Below are positions 17,240-26,277 of a stretch of 64,000 nt of DNA, in pieces. The position numbers and the translations under genes are program-made. Below the pieces are notes generated by a model. It made no database searches. It worked only from the letters and a program-made list of their open reading frames with translations, and was not told where the DNA came from. Positions within the stretch are counted from its first letter, which is position 1. Every line of letters starts with the position of its first letter. This DNA comes from MED-G105 sp039819085 (lineage in GTDB: Bacteria; Pseudomonadota; Alphaproteobacteria; Caulobacterales; Parvularculaceae): positions 186,001 to 250,000 of the forward strand of contig JBCBSQ010000002.1 in the NCBI GenBank assembly GCA_039819085.1. The letters are read 5' to 3'.

Positions 17240-17268
17240 TGAACGGACCGCGCGTCGGTCTGTTCAGC
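17240..17268 (+). terminator. 12-base stem-loop after the YjhX-like gene
   Basis: CTGAACGGACCG pairs with CGGTCTGTTCAG across a five-base loop. The single non-Watson-Crick pair would be G-U in RNA on the plus strand. It begins nine bases after the stop codon and probably ends that transcript, although no T-run follows. Confidence 0.55.
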
Positions 17269-17321
17269 GCCCGCCGAACCGCCATATGGGAAGGGAGCAA
17301 GCGCGATGGGAGTTTCACGCC

Positions 17322-17642
17322 ATGATCATCACCACCACGCCCGGCGTCGAAGGCCGGGCGATCCGCGACTATAAAGGCGTCATCACGGGCGAAGCGATCT
17401 TCGGCGCGAACCTCTTTCGCGACCTTTTCGCCGGCGTGCGCGACATTGTCGGTGGCCGCTCCGGCTCTTACGAGAAATCCTTGCGCGAAGCGCGCGAAGT
17501 CGCGATCGCCGAACTGGAGGAAGAAGCCCGGCGCGTCGGCGCGAACGCCGTCGTCGGGGTCGACCTCGACTATGAGGTCATCGGCGAGAAGGGCTCGATG
17601 ATGATGGTGTCCGTATCCGGAACGGCCGTGGTGATCGACTAG
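17322..17642 (+). CDS. YbjQ family heavy-metal-binding domain protein
   Basis: This 106-residue protein matches the YbjQ/UPF0145 family throughout: TTTPGVEGRAIRDYKGVITG, then the signature ANLFRDLFAGVRDIVGGRSG, then VGANAVVGVDLDYEVIG and a closing MMMVSVSGTAV. The family forms pentameric cytoplasmic assemblies; a metal-binding role was proposed but is not firmly shown. The ATG at 17322 gives the family's usual length of about 107; an upstream ATG at 17286 would add 12 unmatched residues. It ends five bases from the opposing hydrolase gene. Confidence 0.93.
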   Translation: MIITTTPGVEGRAIRDYKGVITGEAIFGANLFRDLFAGVRDIVGGRSGSYEKSLREAREVAIAELEEEARRVGANAVVGVDLDYEVIGEKGSMMMVSVSGTAVVID

Positions 17643-17647
17643 GCCGT

Positions 17648-18457
17648 TTACGCCGCCAGCGGCGCGAACGCCTCGGCGGCGAGGCGCGCCGTGTCTTCCG
17701 GCGCATCAATCATTTTCCAGTGGCCTGACTGACCGTATTCCCGAACGCGAACGCTCGACGGAGCCAACCGTTCGTCTACGAAGCGCGCTGTCGCGGCGGG
17801 CGCATTGCGCCGCCCCCAGAGGTAAAGGCTGGAGACGCCTCGCGAAGCCAACGACAAAAGCGCCTCCCCAAACCCGTCATCCCGGCCTTTCGCCGCCGCG
17901 TCACGTCCGAGCCGCCACATGCTCGCCGCATCTGCGCGTCGCGCCGCCTCCAGATACCGGCGCAGCGCCGACTCATTGGCCGCCATCCGCTCAACGTCCG
18001 CAACGAAATCACGCTTGAACGCCGCCGGCTCTTCATAGGCCGCCGCGCGGCCGGAGAAGTACGCATCGTCAGCGGTCAGATTGCCTTCGATCGACATCAC
18101 GTGCGCGATGACGCCCGGACGCCGTAATGCGGCGTCGACCGCGATTGCCGAACCAATCGAATGGCCGATGAGCGCAACCGGCCGGGTCGGAGAGATTCGC
18201 GCCGCGAATTCGACGACATAGTCGGCAAGAGCCGTGATCGTGGCGACGTCATCCGCAAACGGATCAGACGCCCCGAACCCCGGAAGGTCGGGCGCGACAA
18301 GCTCGAAGCGGGCGGTGAGCGCCGTCTTGGCGAGCCCCGCAAACGCGGCGCCGTCATCGGCGAATCCATGGACGCAGATTATCTTTGGCGCCGAAGCAGG
18401 CCCGCACCGCCGCAGGAAAACGCCGCCATCGAATTCCTCGCGCATGCGCCGCTTCAT
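17648..18457 (-). CDS. Alpha/beta hydrolase
   Basis: This 269-residue enzyme shows a complete alpha/beta-hydrolase plan: oxyanion loop CVHGFADDG near residue 28, nucleophile elbow ALIGHSIGSAIA (Ser about 100) and a late GQSGHWKMID with the catalytic His. The cap region between about 130 and 210 is helical and charged. The reaction is a hydrolysis of an ester, lactone or related bond; the substrate is not evident. It follows the M16 peptidase gene on the same strand by 29 bases, so the two may be co-transcribed. Confidence 0.85.
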   Translation of the reverse strand: MKRRMREEFDGGVFLRRCGPASAPKIICVHGFADDGAAFAGLAKTALTARFELVAPDLPGFGASDPFADDVATITALADYVVEFAARISPTRPVALIGHSIGSAIAVDAALRRPGVIAHVMSIEGNLTADDAYFSGRAAAYEEPAAFKRDFVADVERMAANESALRRYLEAARRADAASMWRLGRDAAAKGRDDGFGEALLSLASRGVSSLYLWGRRNAPAATARFVDERLAPSSVRVREYGQSGHWKMIDAPEDTARLAAEAFAPLAA

Positions 18458-18486
18458 TCAGCTAGAGGAGAAATCAGTCGCGGCGA

Positions 18487-21264
18487 TCACAGGTCCGCGA
18501 GCTTGACCGTCTCGATCGGTCCGAGATCCAGCTCCCGCAAGCCCGCTTCGATCTTCTCCCGATCGCCGACAATCACCCAGACAAGGCTTTCCGGGTGCAC
18601 CACGTCGCTCGCCGCCGCCTTGATCGCGTCAAGGTCGAGGGCGTCGTATTTCGCCTTCAACGTCGTCGGATAATCATAGGGACGCCCATAGCGCGCTGAA
18701 GAGATCATGCTCGACAGAACGGAGCCTGCCGTCTCAAACGATCCGGGCAAAGAGCGCACATTGTTTGCGACCGTACGCGTCAGTTCTTCCTCCGTAGCCG
18801 GCTTCGTCGTCTTGTAGGCGTTTAGCTCACGGACGATTTCGGCGATGGATTCCTTTGTCTTGTCAGTCTGCACCGGCGCGTAGACGAGGTAAGGCCGCTG
18901 CCCGCGCGCGCCCTGCAGGAAGGTGTAGGCGCCATAGGCCCAGCCCTTTTCTTCGCGCAGGTTCATATTGACGCGAGCAGTGAACTGGCCGCCGACAATG
19001 TCATTCATCGCGTTGATGGCGATATTATTCTCAGCGCCCGTCGGCGGGGCGCTATGGCCGGCGAGGACGAGTGACTGCGGCGAGCCGGGCTTGTCGACAA
19101 TGATCACCTTGCCTTTCGCCGGGCGCTCAACGGTCGCGACATTCTTCGTCGGCGTTTCGCCCGCGGGATCGCGCCAGTTGCCAAAGGCGCGTTCCAGCAA
19201 TGGAGTGATCTCTTCCAGGGTCGTATCGCCAGCGACGAAAATCGTCGCGTTCGACGGCCTCATCCAGGTCTGATGGAAGGCGACGAGATCGTCGCGCGTG
19301 AGCGACTCGATCGATTCGACCGTACCCGAACCGGTGAACGGCACGCCATAGGCGTGATCCGCGCCGTATATCTCCGGCGGCAGGAGCCGCAAGGCGAGCT
19401 GCACCGGGTTCGCCTTTTCCTGGGCGATGCCGGCGATCCACCGACTACGGAGCTTATCGATCTCACTTTGGTCAAAGGTCGGCCGCCGCACGACGTCGGC
19501 GAGCACAGCGAGCGACGGTTCGAGCTTGGCCGCAAGCGCGGACATGGTGACGCCTGTCGTGTCGAGGCTCGAACCGGTCGACAGGGTCGCGCCGAGCCCT
19601 TCGAGTTCCTCGGCGATTTCAATCCCGGTCATGCGGCCCGCGCCTTCGTCGAGCATCGCGCCCGTAAACGAGGCCAGACCAAGCTTTCCCGGACCCGCTG
19701 CGCCGAGCCCGGCCGCGTCCGCCGCATAGCCGGCGTCGAACTGAAGCGAAACATTGACGACGGGCACCGCGCCGCGCTCGGCGAGGACAACCTTGACGCC
19801 GTTCGAAAGCGTCGCTTCCTGAACCGCCGGGAACGTCAGGTCAGGCGATGTCGGGACAGCCGGCAATCCCGCCGACCGGTCGACGGCGCTCGTCTTCGTC
19901 TTGTAGTCTTCATAAGGAAGAACGGTCAGTTGATAGTGGCCGGCGTTCATGACGTCGCGCGCCGCCGCGAGAACGTCCGCAGGACTCGCCTCACGGACCC
20001 AGTCGAGCCAGGTGAGAATGAAGTCCGGATCGCCGGCGTAAAGCTCTCCCTGCGCCAGGGTCACGGCCTTGCCGCCGAACCCGCCAACTTTTTCAAGCCC
20101 TCGAACGATACTCGCCTCGATCGCGGTCTTGGCGCGCTCCAGCTCCGCCGACGTCGGCCCGCGTTGCAGGAACTGATCGATGACGCCTTCCATTTCAGCT
20201 TCGACCTCGCCAAGGTCCGCATCGGCCTTGGCGTCGACGGTGACGGAATAGAAGCTCATCAGCTCCTGACCCTGATTACTCGCCGTCGCGCTCGTGGCGA
20301 TCTCAAGATCGTACACCAACTTCTTATAGAGGCGGGAAGTCTTGCCGCCGCCGAGGACCTCCGCGGCCAACGTCAGAAGCGCCGCTTCGCGGGTCGTCCG
20401 GCCGGGCGCCACCCAATTGCGGTCGATGCGGGCCTGCGGCGCCTGATCATACATGACTTCGCGCTTGTCGACGTCGAGCTTCGGCGCGTTCGCCTGAGAC
20501 TTCGACAAGGGCGGGCCGGCGGCGATGTCGCCGAAGTACTTTTCGACCTTTTCACGCGCCGTCTTGGCGTCGATATCGCCCGCAAGGACGAGCACCGTGT
20601 TCGCCGCGCCGTAATACTCCTTGAACCAATCTCTCACGTCGTCGAGGGAGGCGGCGTCAAGGTCCGCCATCGACCCGATCGTTGAATGCGCATACGGATG
20701 ACCCGCCGGCAGGAGCCCTGCGAGGGTCGCGTACTCCATTCGGCCATAGGGCTGGTTGTCGCCCTGGCGCTTCTCGTTTTGCACAACGCCGCGCTGGTTA
20801 TCGAGCTTCTCTTGCGTCACCGCGCCGAGAAGATGACCCATGCGGTCAGATTCCATCCAAAGGACGCGGTCGAGCGCCGGCGTCGGCACGGTCTGAAAAT
20901 AGTTCGTCCGATCAAACCAGGTGGTGCCGTTCAGGTCCGTCGCGCCGATTTCTTCGAGCGGCAGGAACCATTCCCCGTCATAGTTCTCCGAGCCATTGAA
21001 CATGAGGTGCTCGAAGAGATGCGCAAAGCCGGTCTTGCCCTCGGGCTCATCCTTCGAACCCACATGGTACCAGACCGAGACCGCGACAAGCGGCGCTTTG
21101 CGGTCCTCATGGACGATGACGCGCAAGCCATTGTCGAGGGTGAACTTCTCATAGGGGAGGGAGATGTCCTGCGCGCTCGCGCCGGCCCCTGCGGCGAAAC
21201 TCAATAGAGCGGCGGCCACCGCCAACATCATCGCCCGCAATGGCGTCGCGTGTTTCTTCGTCAT
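18487..21264 (-). CDS. M16 family zinc metallopeptidase with two M16 units, secreted
   Basis: This 925-residue protein begins with a signal peptide (MLAVAAALLSFAAGAGASAQ). The first M16 unit carries the inverted zinc motif HLFEH (FAHLFEHLMFNGSENYDG) about 80 residues in. The second half begins near LSNGVKVVLAERG and has no HxxEH (GLASFTGAMLDEGAGRM at that place), as is normal for the inactive partner half. It is expected to degrade peptides in the periplasm. The ATG at 21264 follows GAGG by six bases, and a second ATG lies two codons upstream; open sequence further upstream is not signal-like. It lies behind regA on the same strand but with about 200 bases between them. Confidence 0.9.
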   Translation of the reverse strand: MTKKHATPLRAMMLAVAAALLSFAAGAGASAQDISLPYEKFTLDNGLRVIVHEDRKAPLVAVSVWYHVGSKDEPEGKTGFAHLFEHLMFNGSENYDGEWFLPLEEIGATDLNGTTWFDRTNYFQTVPTPALDRVLWMESDRMGHLLGAVTQEKLDNQRGVVQNEKRQGDNQPYGRMEYATLAGLLPAGHPYAHSTIGSMADLDAASLDDVRDWFKEYYGAANTVLVLAGDIDAKTAREKVEKYFGDIAAGPPLSKSQANAPKLDVDKREVMYDQAPQARIDRNWVAPGRTTREAALLTLAAEVLGGGKTSRLYKKLVYDLEIATSATASNQGQELMSFYSVTVDAKADADLGEVEAEMEGVIDQFLQRGPTSAELERAKTAIEASIVRGLEKVGGFGGKAVTLAQGELYAGDPDFILTWLDWVREASPADVLAAARDVMNAGHYQLTVLPYEDYKTKTSAVDRSAGLPAVPTSPDLTFPAVQEATLSNGVKVVLAERGAVPVVNVSLQFDAGYAADAAGLGAAGPGKLGLASFTGAMLDEGAGRMTGIEIAEELEGLGATLSTGSSLDTTGVTMSALAAKLEPSLAVLADVVRRPTFDQSEIDKLRSRWIAGIAQEKANPVQLALRLLPPEIYGADHAYGVPFTGSGTVESIESLTRDDLVAFHQTWMRPSNATIFVAGDTTLEEITPLLERAFGNWRDPAGETPTKNVATVERPAKGKVIIVDKPGSPQSLVLAGHSAPPTGAENNIAINAMNDIVGGQFTARVNMNLREEKGWAYGAYTFLQGARGQRPYLVYAPVQTDKTKESIAEIVRELNAYKTTKPATEEELTRTVANNVRSLPGSFETAGSVLSSMISSARYGRPYDYPTTLKAKYDALDLDAIKAAASDVVHPESLVWVIVGDREKIEAGLRELDLGPIETVKLADL

Positions 21265-21461
21265 GCGCATCCTCAAATGGGAAAAAACGTCAAAAGCCCC
21301 CGTCGGCCGGAACGCCGGCCGATCGCTGAAAATTAAGGGGGTCGCGGACGCCGTCAATGGCGTTCGACGTTCATTGGAGGCGGTTCGCCGCACCGCGCGA
21401 TCATCTCGCGTCCGCATATGAGAGGGCCCCAACATCAGCATGGGGCCGTTTTGCGATCGCG

Positions 21462-22043
21462 CTATTTCGGCGCGCGCTTGGCGAGAATGCGCTGCAGCGT
21501 CCGGCGATGCATGCCCAAACGACGCGCTGTCTCCGAGACATTGTGGTCACAGAGCTCATAAACGCGCTGGATATGCTCCCATCGGACGCGATCGGCCGAC
21601 ATCGGGTTTTCCGGCGGTTCAGGCCGTTCGCCTGCGGCGGCGAGGAGCGCCTTTTCGACGTCGTCGGCGTCCGCGGGTTTCGACAAATAGTCGATCGCGC
21701 CAGCCTTAACGGCGGCGACGGCGGTGGCGATGTTGCCATAGCCCGTCAGAATCACGACGCGGCAATCCTCGCGCTTGGCGTGGATCGCATTGACGACCTG
21801 CAGTCCATCGCCGTCCTCCAGGCGGAGATCCACCACTGCGAAGGCGGGCGGCGCCGCGTTGGCGAGTGTGATCGCTTCGCGAACCCCGCCGGCGAGCGTC
21901 GGCTCGAACCCACGCTTCTCCATGGCTTTGCCAAGACGACGGCGCAATGGTTCGTCGTCATCGACGATCAGCACCGACGCGTCTTCAGGCAGATCTTCGT
22001 TCCGGACGGGCGCCTCTTCGGCCACCGTTTCCGTTTCAAACAT
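21462..22043 (-). CDS. regA: Redox response regulator RegA/PrrA/ActR
   Basis: This 193-residue regulator has a receiver domain with VLIVDDDEP near residue 24 and the phosphorylated Asp in VVDLRLEDGDGL, then a Pro-rich hinge (ERPEPPENP) and a Fis-type helix-turn-helix (NVSETARRLGMHRRTLQRIL). This is the RegA/PrrA/ActR family, which adjusts photosynthesis, respiration, nitrogen and carbon genes to redox state when phosphorylated by RegB. AAGGAG precedes the ATG. It lies 125 bases downstream of regB on the same strand, and senC is divergent beyond regB, so the classical regB-senC-regA neighbourhood is present with a small rearrangement. Confidence 0.94.
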   Translation of the reverse strand: MFETETVAEEAPVRNEDLPEDASVLIVDDDEPLRRRLGKAMEKRGFEPTLAGGVREAITLANAAPPAFAVVDLRLEDGDGLQVVNAIHAKREDCRVVILTGYGNIATAVAAVKAGAIDYLSKPADADDVEKALLAAAGERPEPPENPMSADRVRWEHIQRVYELCDHNVSETARRLGMHRRTLQRILAKRAPK

Positions 22044-22168
22044 TACCCGTACTCCTTATGGCCGCGACCAGTATCGCGGCGGAATTAATTAGTAGCGATA
22101 GGTCCGCTGTCACATTTTGGTTACGCGCCCTAGCGTCTTCAGGTTCAGCGCCAAACCGCCGCAGCGCA

Positions 22169-23668
22169 TCAATCCACCTGCGAAAAGGGCGATCCGACAT
22201 CCGCGGCGATCGCCTGGCGCGGCCAGGCGACGGACACCCATGCGCCAGCGTCCTCCTCACGGCCGCCCCCCGGCAACACTGATGACCATCTTCTATTGCC
22301 GAACGCGACGCGCCCGCCAGTCCGCTCAAGAAGGGTCTTGGCGATGAAGAATCCGAGCCCCAGGCCGCCCTTGCCCGCTGCGCCCGCCTGCGGCCGTCCT
22401 CGGGCGCTGAGATAGGGCTCGCCAAGTCGCGCCAACACCTCCGCGGAAAAGCCAGGACCGTCATCCAGCACCGAAACCACGATTTCCTCCTCGTCCCAGG
22501 ACGTCGCGACGAGAACCTTCGTGGCCGCGAAGTCCGACGCGTTCTCGACGAAATTGCGAATGCCGTAGACAATCTCCGACTTGCGCCGCACGAGCGGCGG
22601 CGGGCCGGCCTCCGGCGCGGCCAGCGTTTCATAGTCGATCGCTACGCGCGCCTGTCCCTCCGCGATCGGCGCGGCGGCTTGTTTCGCCAGCAAATCGATG
22701 GTGACGGTGTCGAGGATATCCGCTCCGCCGACGTCCTGGCGCGACAGTCGGCCAAGGATTTCGCGGCATCGCTTCGCCTGGCTGACGAGAAGCTTCGCGT
22801 CTTCCTGAAGCGCGTCAAAATCGGCTTTCTCTTTGTCCTTCAGGTCCTCGGCCATCTCCTTGGAGGTGAGCTGAATTGTCGCGAGCGGCGTGCCAAGTTC
22901 ATGGGCCGCGGCAGCGGCGAGCCCGCCGATCGCCGCCAGCCGCTCCTCTCGCGACAGGGCGAGTTGCGTTGCGGCGAGAGCGCTCTTCATCTGCCCCGCC
23001 TCGGCGGCGATCCGATGGGCGTAGATCGAGAAAAAGGCGACCGCGAACGACAAGGACGCCCAAAGGCCGAATGTATAGATCTTCGGAAAGACGAGACCGC
23101 CCGCCGGCAGCCAGGGCAGCGGCAAGTGCGCCAGCGCGACGACCGTCACGCCAACGAACGCGATGCCGCCAATCAGCGCGGTCGCGCGCATCGGCAAGAC
23201 GCTCGCCGCGATGGTGACCGGCGCAAGAATGAGGACGGCGAAGGGATTGTTCAATCCGCCGGTGAGCCCGAGCAGCACGCACAACTGCGCGATGTCGAAG
23301 GCGATCGACGCCACGGCCTCGCGATCCGTGAGATAGTGCTGCGGCGAAAACCGCAAGGTCGTAAAGAGGTTCAACCAGGCGCTCGCAGCGATCGCCGCCA
23401 GGCACAGCCCCAATTGCAGCGGGTAGCCCAACACATAGTGCACGGTGAGCACCGCGGACGTCTGTCCCGCGACCGCGAGCCAGCGTAGCGTCGTCAGCGT
23501 CCGAAGCCGCACCGGGCCGCGCAATGACCGCCGCGCCGCCTCCTTATCGGCGGGCGCCTCCAGGATATCGAACACCGACAGGCCGAAAACGCCGGCCCGC
23601 GCGCGCGGCGGCGCCGGTTGAGCGCCGTCGACGGAACTCACCTCAGACGCTGCCGACACATCGTCCAT
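22169..23668 (-). CDS. regB: Redox sensor histidine kinase RegB/PrrB/ActS
   Basis: This 499-residue kinase has six hydrophobic segments between about residues 60 and 220, including the quinone-sensing loop GGLNNPF (137-143). The phosphorylated His is at about 256 in AAHELGTPLATIQL, and the redox-active cysteine of the family is at about 301 in SQAKRCREIL. The catalytic domain shows DDGPGF and GGLGLGFFIAKTLL. It senses quinone pool and thiol redox state at the inner membrane and phosphorylates RegA. I use the ATG at 23668 because GGTGGAG stands nine bases upstream; a GTG at 23683 is in frame. Confidence 0.94.
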   Translation of the reverse strand: MDDVSAASEVSSVDGAQPAPPRARAGVFGLSVFDILEAPADKEAARRSLRGPVRLRTLTTLRWLAVAGQTSAVLTVHYVLGYPLQLGLCLAAIAASAWLNLFTTLRFSPQHYLTDREAVASIAFDIAQLCVLLGLTGGLNNPFAVLILAPVTIAASVLPMRATALIGGIAFVGVTVVALAHLPLPWLPAGGLVFPKIYTFGLWASLSFAVAFFSIYAHRIAAEAGQMKSALAATQLALSREERLAAIGGLAAAAAHELGTPLATIQLTSKEMAEDLKDKEKADFDALQEDAKLLVSQAKRCREILGRLSRQDVGGADILDTVTIDLLAKQAAAPIAEGQARVAIDYETLAAPEAGPPPLVRRKSEIVYGIRNFVENASDFAATKVLVATSWDEEEIVVSVLDDGPGFSAEVLARLGEPYLSARGRPQAGAAGKGGLGLGFFIAKTLLERTGGRVAFGNRRWSSVLPGGGREEDAGAWVSVAWPRQAIAADVGSPFSQVD

Positions 23669-23711
23669 GCCTGAATTCTCCACCCGGCCGTCGAAACGGC
23701 CATGCGCTACA

Positions 23712-23743
23712 GGGACGCCCTAAGAAAGGGACGCCCTAAGAAA
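23712..23743. repeat. Perfect 16-base tandem duplication in the regB-senC divergent region
   Basis: The 16-base unit gggacgccctaagaaa occurs twice without a gap (23712-23727 and 23728-23743). It lies in the 190 bases between divergent regB and senC, where both promoters must sit. It could hold regulator sites, but I cannot match it confidently to a known RegA box. Confidence 0.9.
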
Positions 23744-23858
23744 CAGCTAAGCTCGCCAGCGACTTTCAACCGCTGGCGCGCGGCGAGCCCACGACCTATG
23801 TAGTCGCCAGGGCGGAATCCGCCATATCCGACCGATCAGCCGAAGGAATATCGACCGC

Positions 23859-24473
23859 ATGCTCAAGCTCAATTGCGCCTCGAGCATCGCAGCCGCGATG
23901 CTGCTCGCAGCAACCGCTCTCACAGGCTGCGGCGCCGACACGCAAGGCGGCCTTCCCGCCGCAGGCGTTATTGACCTATCCGAAGAGTTCACAGGCGACT
24001 ACGCGCTCATCGACGCCAATGGCGCGCCGGTGACGCCGGAAAGCTTCGCAGGCGACGTCGCCATCCTCTATTTCGGGTTCGCGTCGTGCCCGGACGTTTG
24101 CCCGCTTGCGCTCGGACGCCTGACCGGCGCGTTGAACGAACTGGACGCCGGGACGCTTGCTGACGTCACCCCGGTGTTCATCACCGTTGATCCGGAACGC
24201 GATACGCCAGAGGCGCTTGCCGCATTCCTTTCGTTTGACGAGCGCATCATCGGCGTGACAGGCGCGCCAGATGCGATCGAAGCGGCAAAACGCGCCTTTA
24301 AAGTGTACGCCGCCAAAGAGGCGTTGCCGGAGTCCGAACTCGGCTACACCGTGAACCACACAAGCTTCTTCTACCTCGTCGATCGGGAGGGGCGCCCGCG
24401 AGTGGCGCTCAAGGACTCGCTGACGCCTGAAGAAATCGCCGAAGCGCTGCGCCGCGCGGTTCGCTGGCGTTGA
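23859..24473 (+). CDS. senC: SCO1/SenC family copper chaperone lipoprotein
   Basis: This 204-residue protein has a lipoprotein signal (LLAATALTGC, Cys at about 24) and a thioredoxin-like SCO domain. The copper ligands are in SCPDVCP and the later His in VNHTSFFYLVD. It helps deliver copper to the CuA site of cytochrome c oxidase at the outer face of the inner membrane. It is divergent from regB, the arrangement known for senC/prrC in purple bacteria. A weak hairpin lies about 100 bases past the stop. Confidence 0.92.
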   Translation: MLKLNCASSIAAAMLLAATALTGCGADTQGGLPAAGVIDLSEEFTGDYALIDANGAPVTPESFAGDVAILYFGFASCPDVCPLALGRLTGALNELDAGTLADVTPVFITVDPERDTPEALAAFLSFDERIIGVTGAPDAIEAAKRAFKVYAAKEALPESELGYTVNHTSFFYLVDREGRPRVALKDSLTPEEIAEALRRAVRWR

Positions 24474-24860
24474 GCGAAGATGGCGGCTCATGTTGAGCGC
24501 TAATGTCCCCGCCTGGCGCGCGTCATAGTCGGCGCAATTCGCGGCAGCGCAACAAATGCGCCCGGAGAAGCGCCCGCCGCGGGCGCTTTAACCCTGTTTG
24601 TCGCCTAGTAATTTAAGACCTCGCGCGGAGGCTCAGACTAAAGTCGTAGGCCGCTTGGTGACGCGAAGTGTTTGCGTTCTGCGCGGAACGCGTGCGATGC
24701 TGCGTTGCGAAGACTTTTGGCGCGCGCATCGGGGGCGCAGCGGCGCATTTTGCCCATTAGGGGGCATGCGGCCCGTTTTCCGTAAGGCTGCTTGTTGCAA
24801 GGAGCCGATCTACCACGGTTAGACGGGTCCACGGCGCGATGCGTATACGTAGGTTAGTAC
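24474..24860. other. Non-coding gap between senC and phaZ
   Basis: This 387-base stretch has no credible gene. A plus-strand open frame of 74 codons (24598-24822) has no family-like sequence and no ribosome site. The part nearest phaZ must hold its promoter; I cannot point to a clear -35/-10 pair. A TGC-rich patch near 24700 (gatgctgcgttgcgaag) could be of interest for PhaR, which favours TGC-rich sites, but this is a guess. Confidence 0.5.
24569..24587 (+). terminator. Small hairpin after senC
   Basis: An eight-base stem (AGCGCCCG / CGGGCGCT) with a three-base loop is followed by TTTAA. It lies 95 bases after the senC stop and is a plausible weak intrinsic terminator. Confidence 0.45.
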
Positions 24861-26141
24861 ATGCTCTATTCAGCCCATGAAATCAGCTACCAGTTAATGG
24901 CGCCGGCGCGTTACGCCGCCGGCCTCGGCGCGAGGTTTTGGCGCTCCCCCTTCAATCCGATGGCGGACAGTTGGCTCGGCAGGACATCGGCCGCCGCGCT
25001 TGACGTCTTCGAGCACGCAACGCGACGCTATCCGAAACCGACCTGGGACATTTCCGAAACCGTGATCGGGGATCGATCCGTACCGATCACAATCGAAACG
25101 GCCGTCACGCGGGACTTCTGTCGGCTGTTGCGGTTCAAGCGCGATCCAGCGGCCCTCGCCGAAGCGAAAGGATCGTCCGAACCCGACCCAAAAGTGATGA
25201 TCGTCGCGCCCCTGTCGGGCCACTACGCGACGCTCTTGCGCGGCACTGTCGAGGCGATGGTCGCATCGCATGACGTCTACATCACTGACTGGGTGAACGC
25301 GCGCATGGCGCCGGTCTCCTACGGGCGGTTCGATCTCAATGATTACATCGACTATCTGATCGACTTTATGGGCGGGATGGGCGCGCCCGGCCACGCCATG
25401 GCCGTGTGCCAACCGGGCCCTGCGCTCCTGTCCGCGGCAGCCGTCATGGCGGCGCGCAAGGATCCGGCGCGGCCCCTGTCAATGACAATCATGGGCAGCC
25501 CCATCGACACGCGTAAATCGCCGACCGTGCCCAACGTGCTCGCACAGGAGCGCCCGTTCGACTGGTTCGAGCGGAACATGATCTACACGGTGCCATCACC
25601 CTATCCGGGCGTCATGCGCCGGGTCTATCCGGGATTCGTGCAGCTTTATTCGTTCCTGTCCATGAACCAGGACCGGCACGCCAACGCCCATTATGAGTAC
25701 TTCCAGCACCTGGTCGCGGGCGACGGCGACAGCGCGGACAAACATCGTTCGTTCTATGATGAATATCTCTCCGTCCTTGATCTGACGGCGGAGTTTTATC
25801 TCCAGACCATCCGCGAGGTGTTCCAGGAGCATTCGCTCCCCGACCGCAAGTTCATGCATCGCGGCAAGCTTGTCGATCCGTCGGCCATTACCGACATCGG
25901 CCTGATGACCGTCGAAGGAGAGAACGACGACATTTCCGGCATCGGACAAACACAGGCCGCTCACGATCTGTGCGTCAACCTGCCGGCGGCGATGCAGCTT
26001 GACTACATTCAGCCGGGCGTTGGCCATTACGGCGTCTTTAACGGGTCGCGCTGGCGCAAGGAGATCCAGCCGCGCGTGGCCGACTTCATCCGTAAGCACC
26101 ATAAACCCGAGACGCGGCGGGTCGACGTCGCGGCGGAATAG
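24861..26141 (+). CDS. phaZ: Intracellular polyhydroxybutyrate depolymerase PhaZ
   Basis: This 426-residue enzyme degrades native PHB granules inside the cell. It matches the intracellular PhaZ family along its length (opening MLYSAHEISYQLMAPARYAAG). The nucleophile is a cysteine in AVCQPGPALL, as in the Ralstonia PhaZa1 family, rather than the serine of extracellular enzymes. The other triad members are likely Asp in GENDDISG and His in PGVGHYGVFNG. No signal peptide is present. It stands alone here, about 32 kb from phaA-phaB-phaR. It is probably under separate control, and the 387-base gap upstream leaves room for that. Confidence 0.93.
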   Translation: MLYSAHEISYQLMAPARYAAGLGARFWRSPFNPMADSWLGRTSAAALDVFEHATRRYPKPTWDISETVIGDRSVPITIETAVTRDFCRLLRFKRDPAALAEAKGSSEPDPKVMIVAPLSGHYATLLRGTVEAMVASHDVYITDWVNARMAPVSYGRFDLNDYIDYLIDFMGGMGAPGHAMAVCQPGPALLSAAAVMAARKDPARPLSMTIMGSPIDTRKSPTVPNVLAQERPFDWFERNMIYTVPSPYPGVMRRVYPGFVQLYSFLSMNQDRHANAHYEYFQHLVAGDGDSADKHRSFYDEYLSVLDLTAEFYLQTIREVFQEHSLPDRKFMHRGKLVDPSAITDIGLMTVEGENDDISGIGQTQAAHDLCVNLPAAMQLDYIQPGVGHYGVFNGSRWRKEIQPRVADFIRKHHKPETRRVDVAAE

Positions 26142-26160
26142 CGCGGCCGGCGACGGACGG

Positions 26161-26220
26161 CGTTGAATGCGGCTGCGTTGAATGCGGCGGCGTCAAATGT
26201 GACGGCGATAAATGTGGCGG
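26161..26220. repeat. Four 15-base tandem repeats between phaZ and tsaE
   Basis: Four adjoining units follow the pattern cgttgaatgcggcgg, the first two differing at one base and the last two more diverged. They lie between the phaZ stop and the tsaE start. Read on the minus strand they give repeats of five residues (AFNAA-like), but that frame has no start signal or family and is probably chance. Confidence 0.9.
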
Positions 26221-26277
26221 CGCGGCGGCTGAACACGGCCTTCCGCAGGCCATGATCGGAGCTTAGACTCCGCCGTG

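Noticed and set aside
19273..20685. 470-codon open frame on the plus strand opposite the M16 peptidase
   Set aside because: It is an antisense shadow in GC-rich DNA; the minus-strand peptidase has full family motifs.
24598..24822. 74-codon open frame in the senC-phaZ gap
   Set aside because: No ribosome site, no recognisable sequence and Arg/Cys-rich chance composition.
26161..26220. Possible CRISPR array from the 15-base repeats
   Set aside because: Units are contiguous with no spacers and no cas genes are near.
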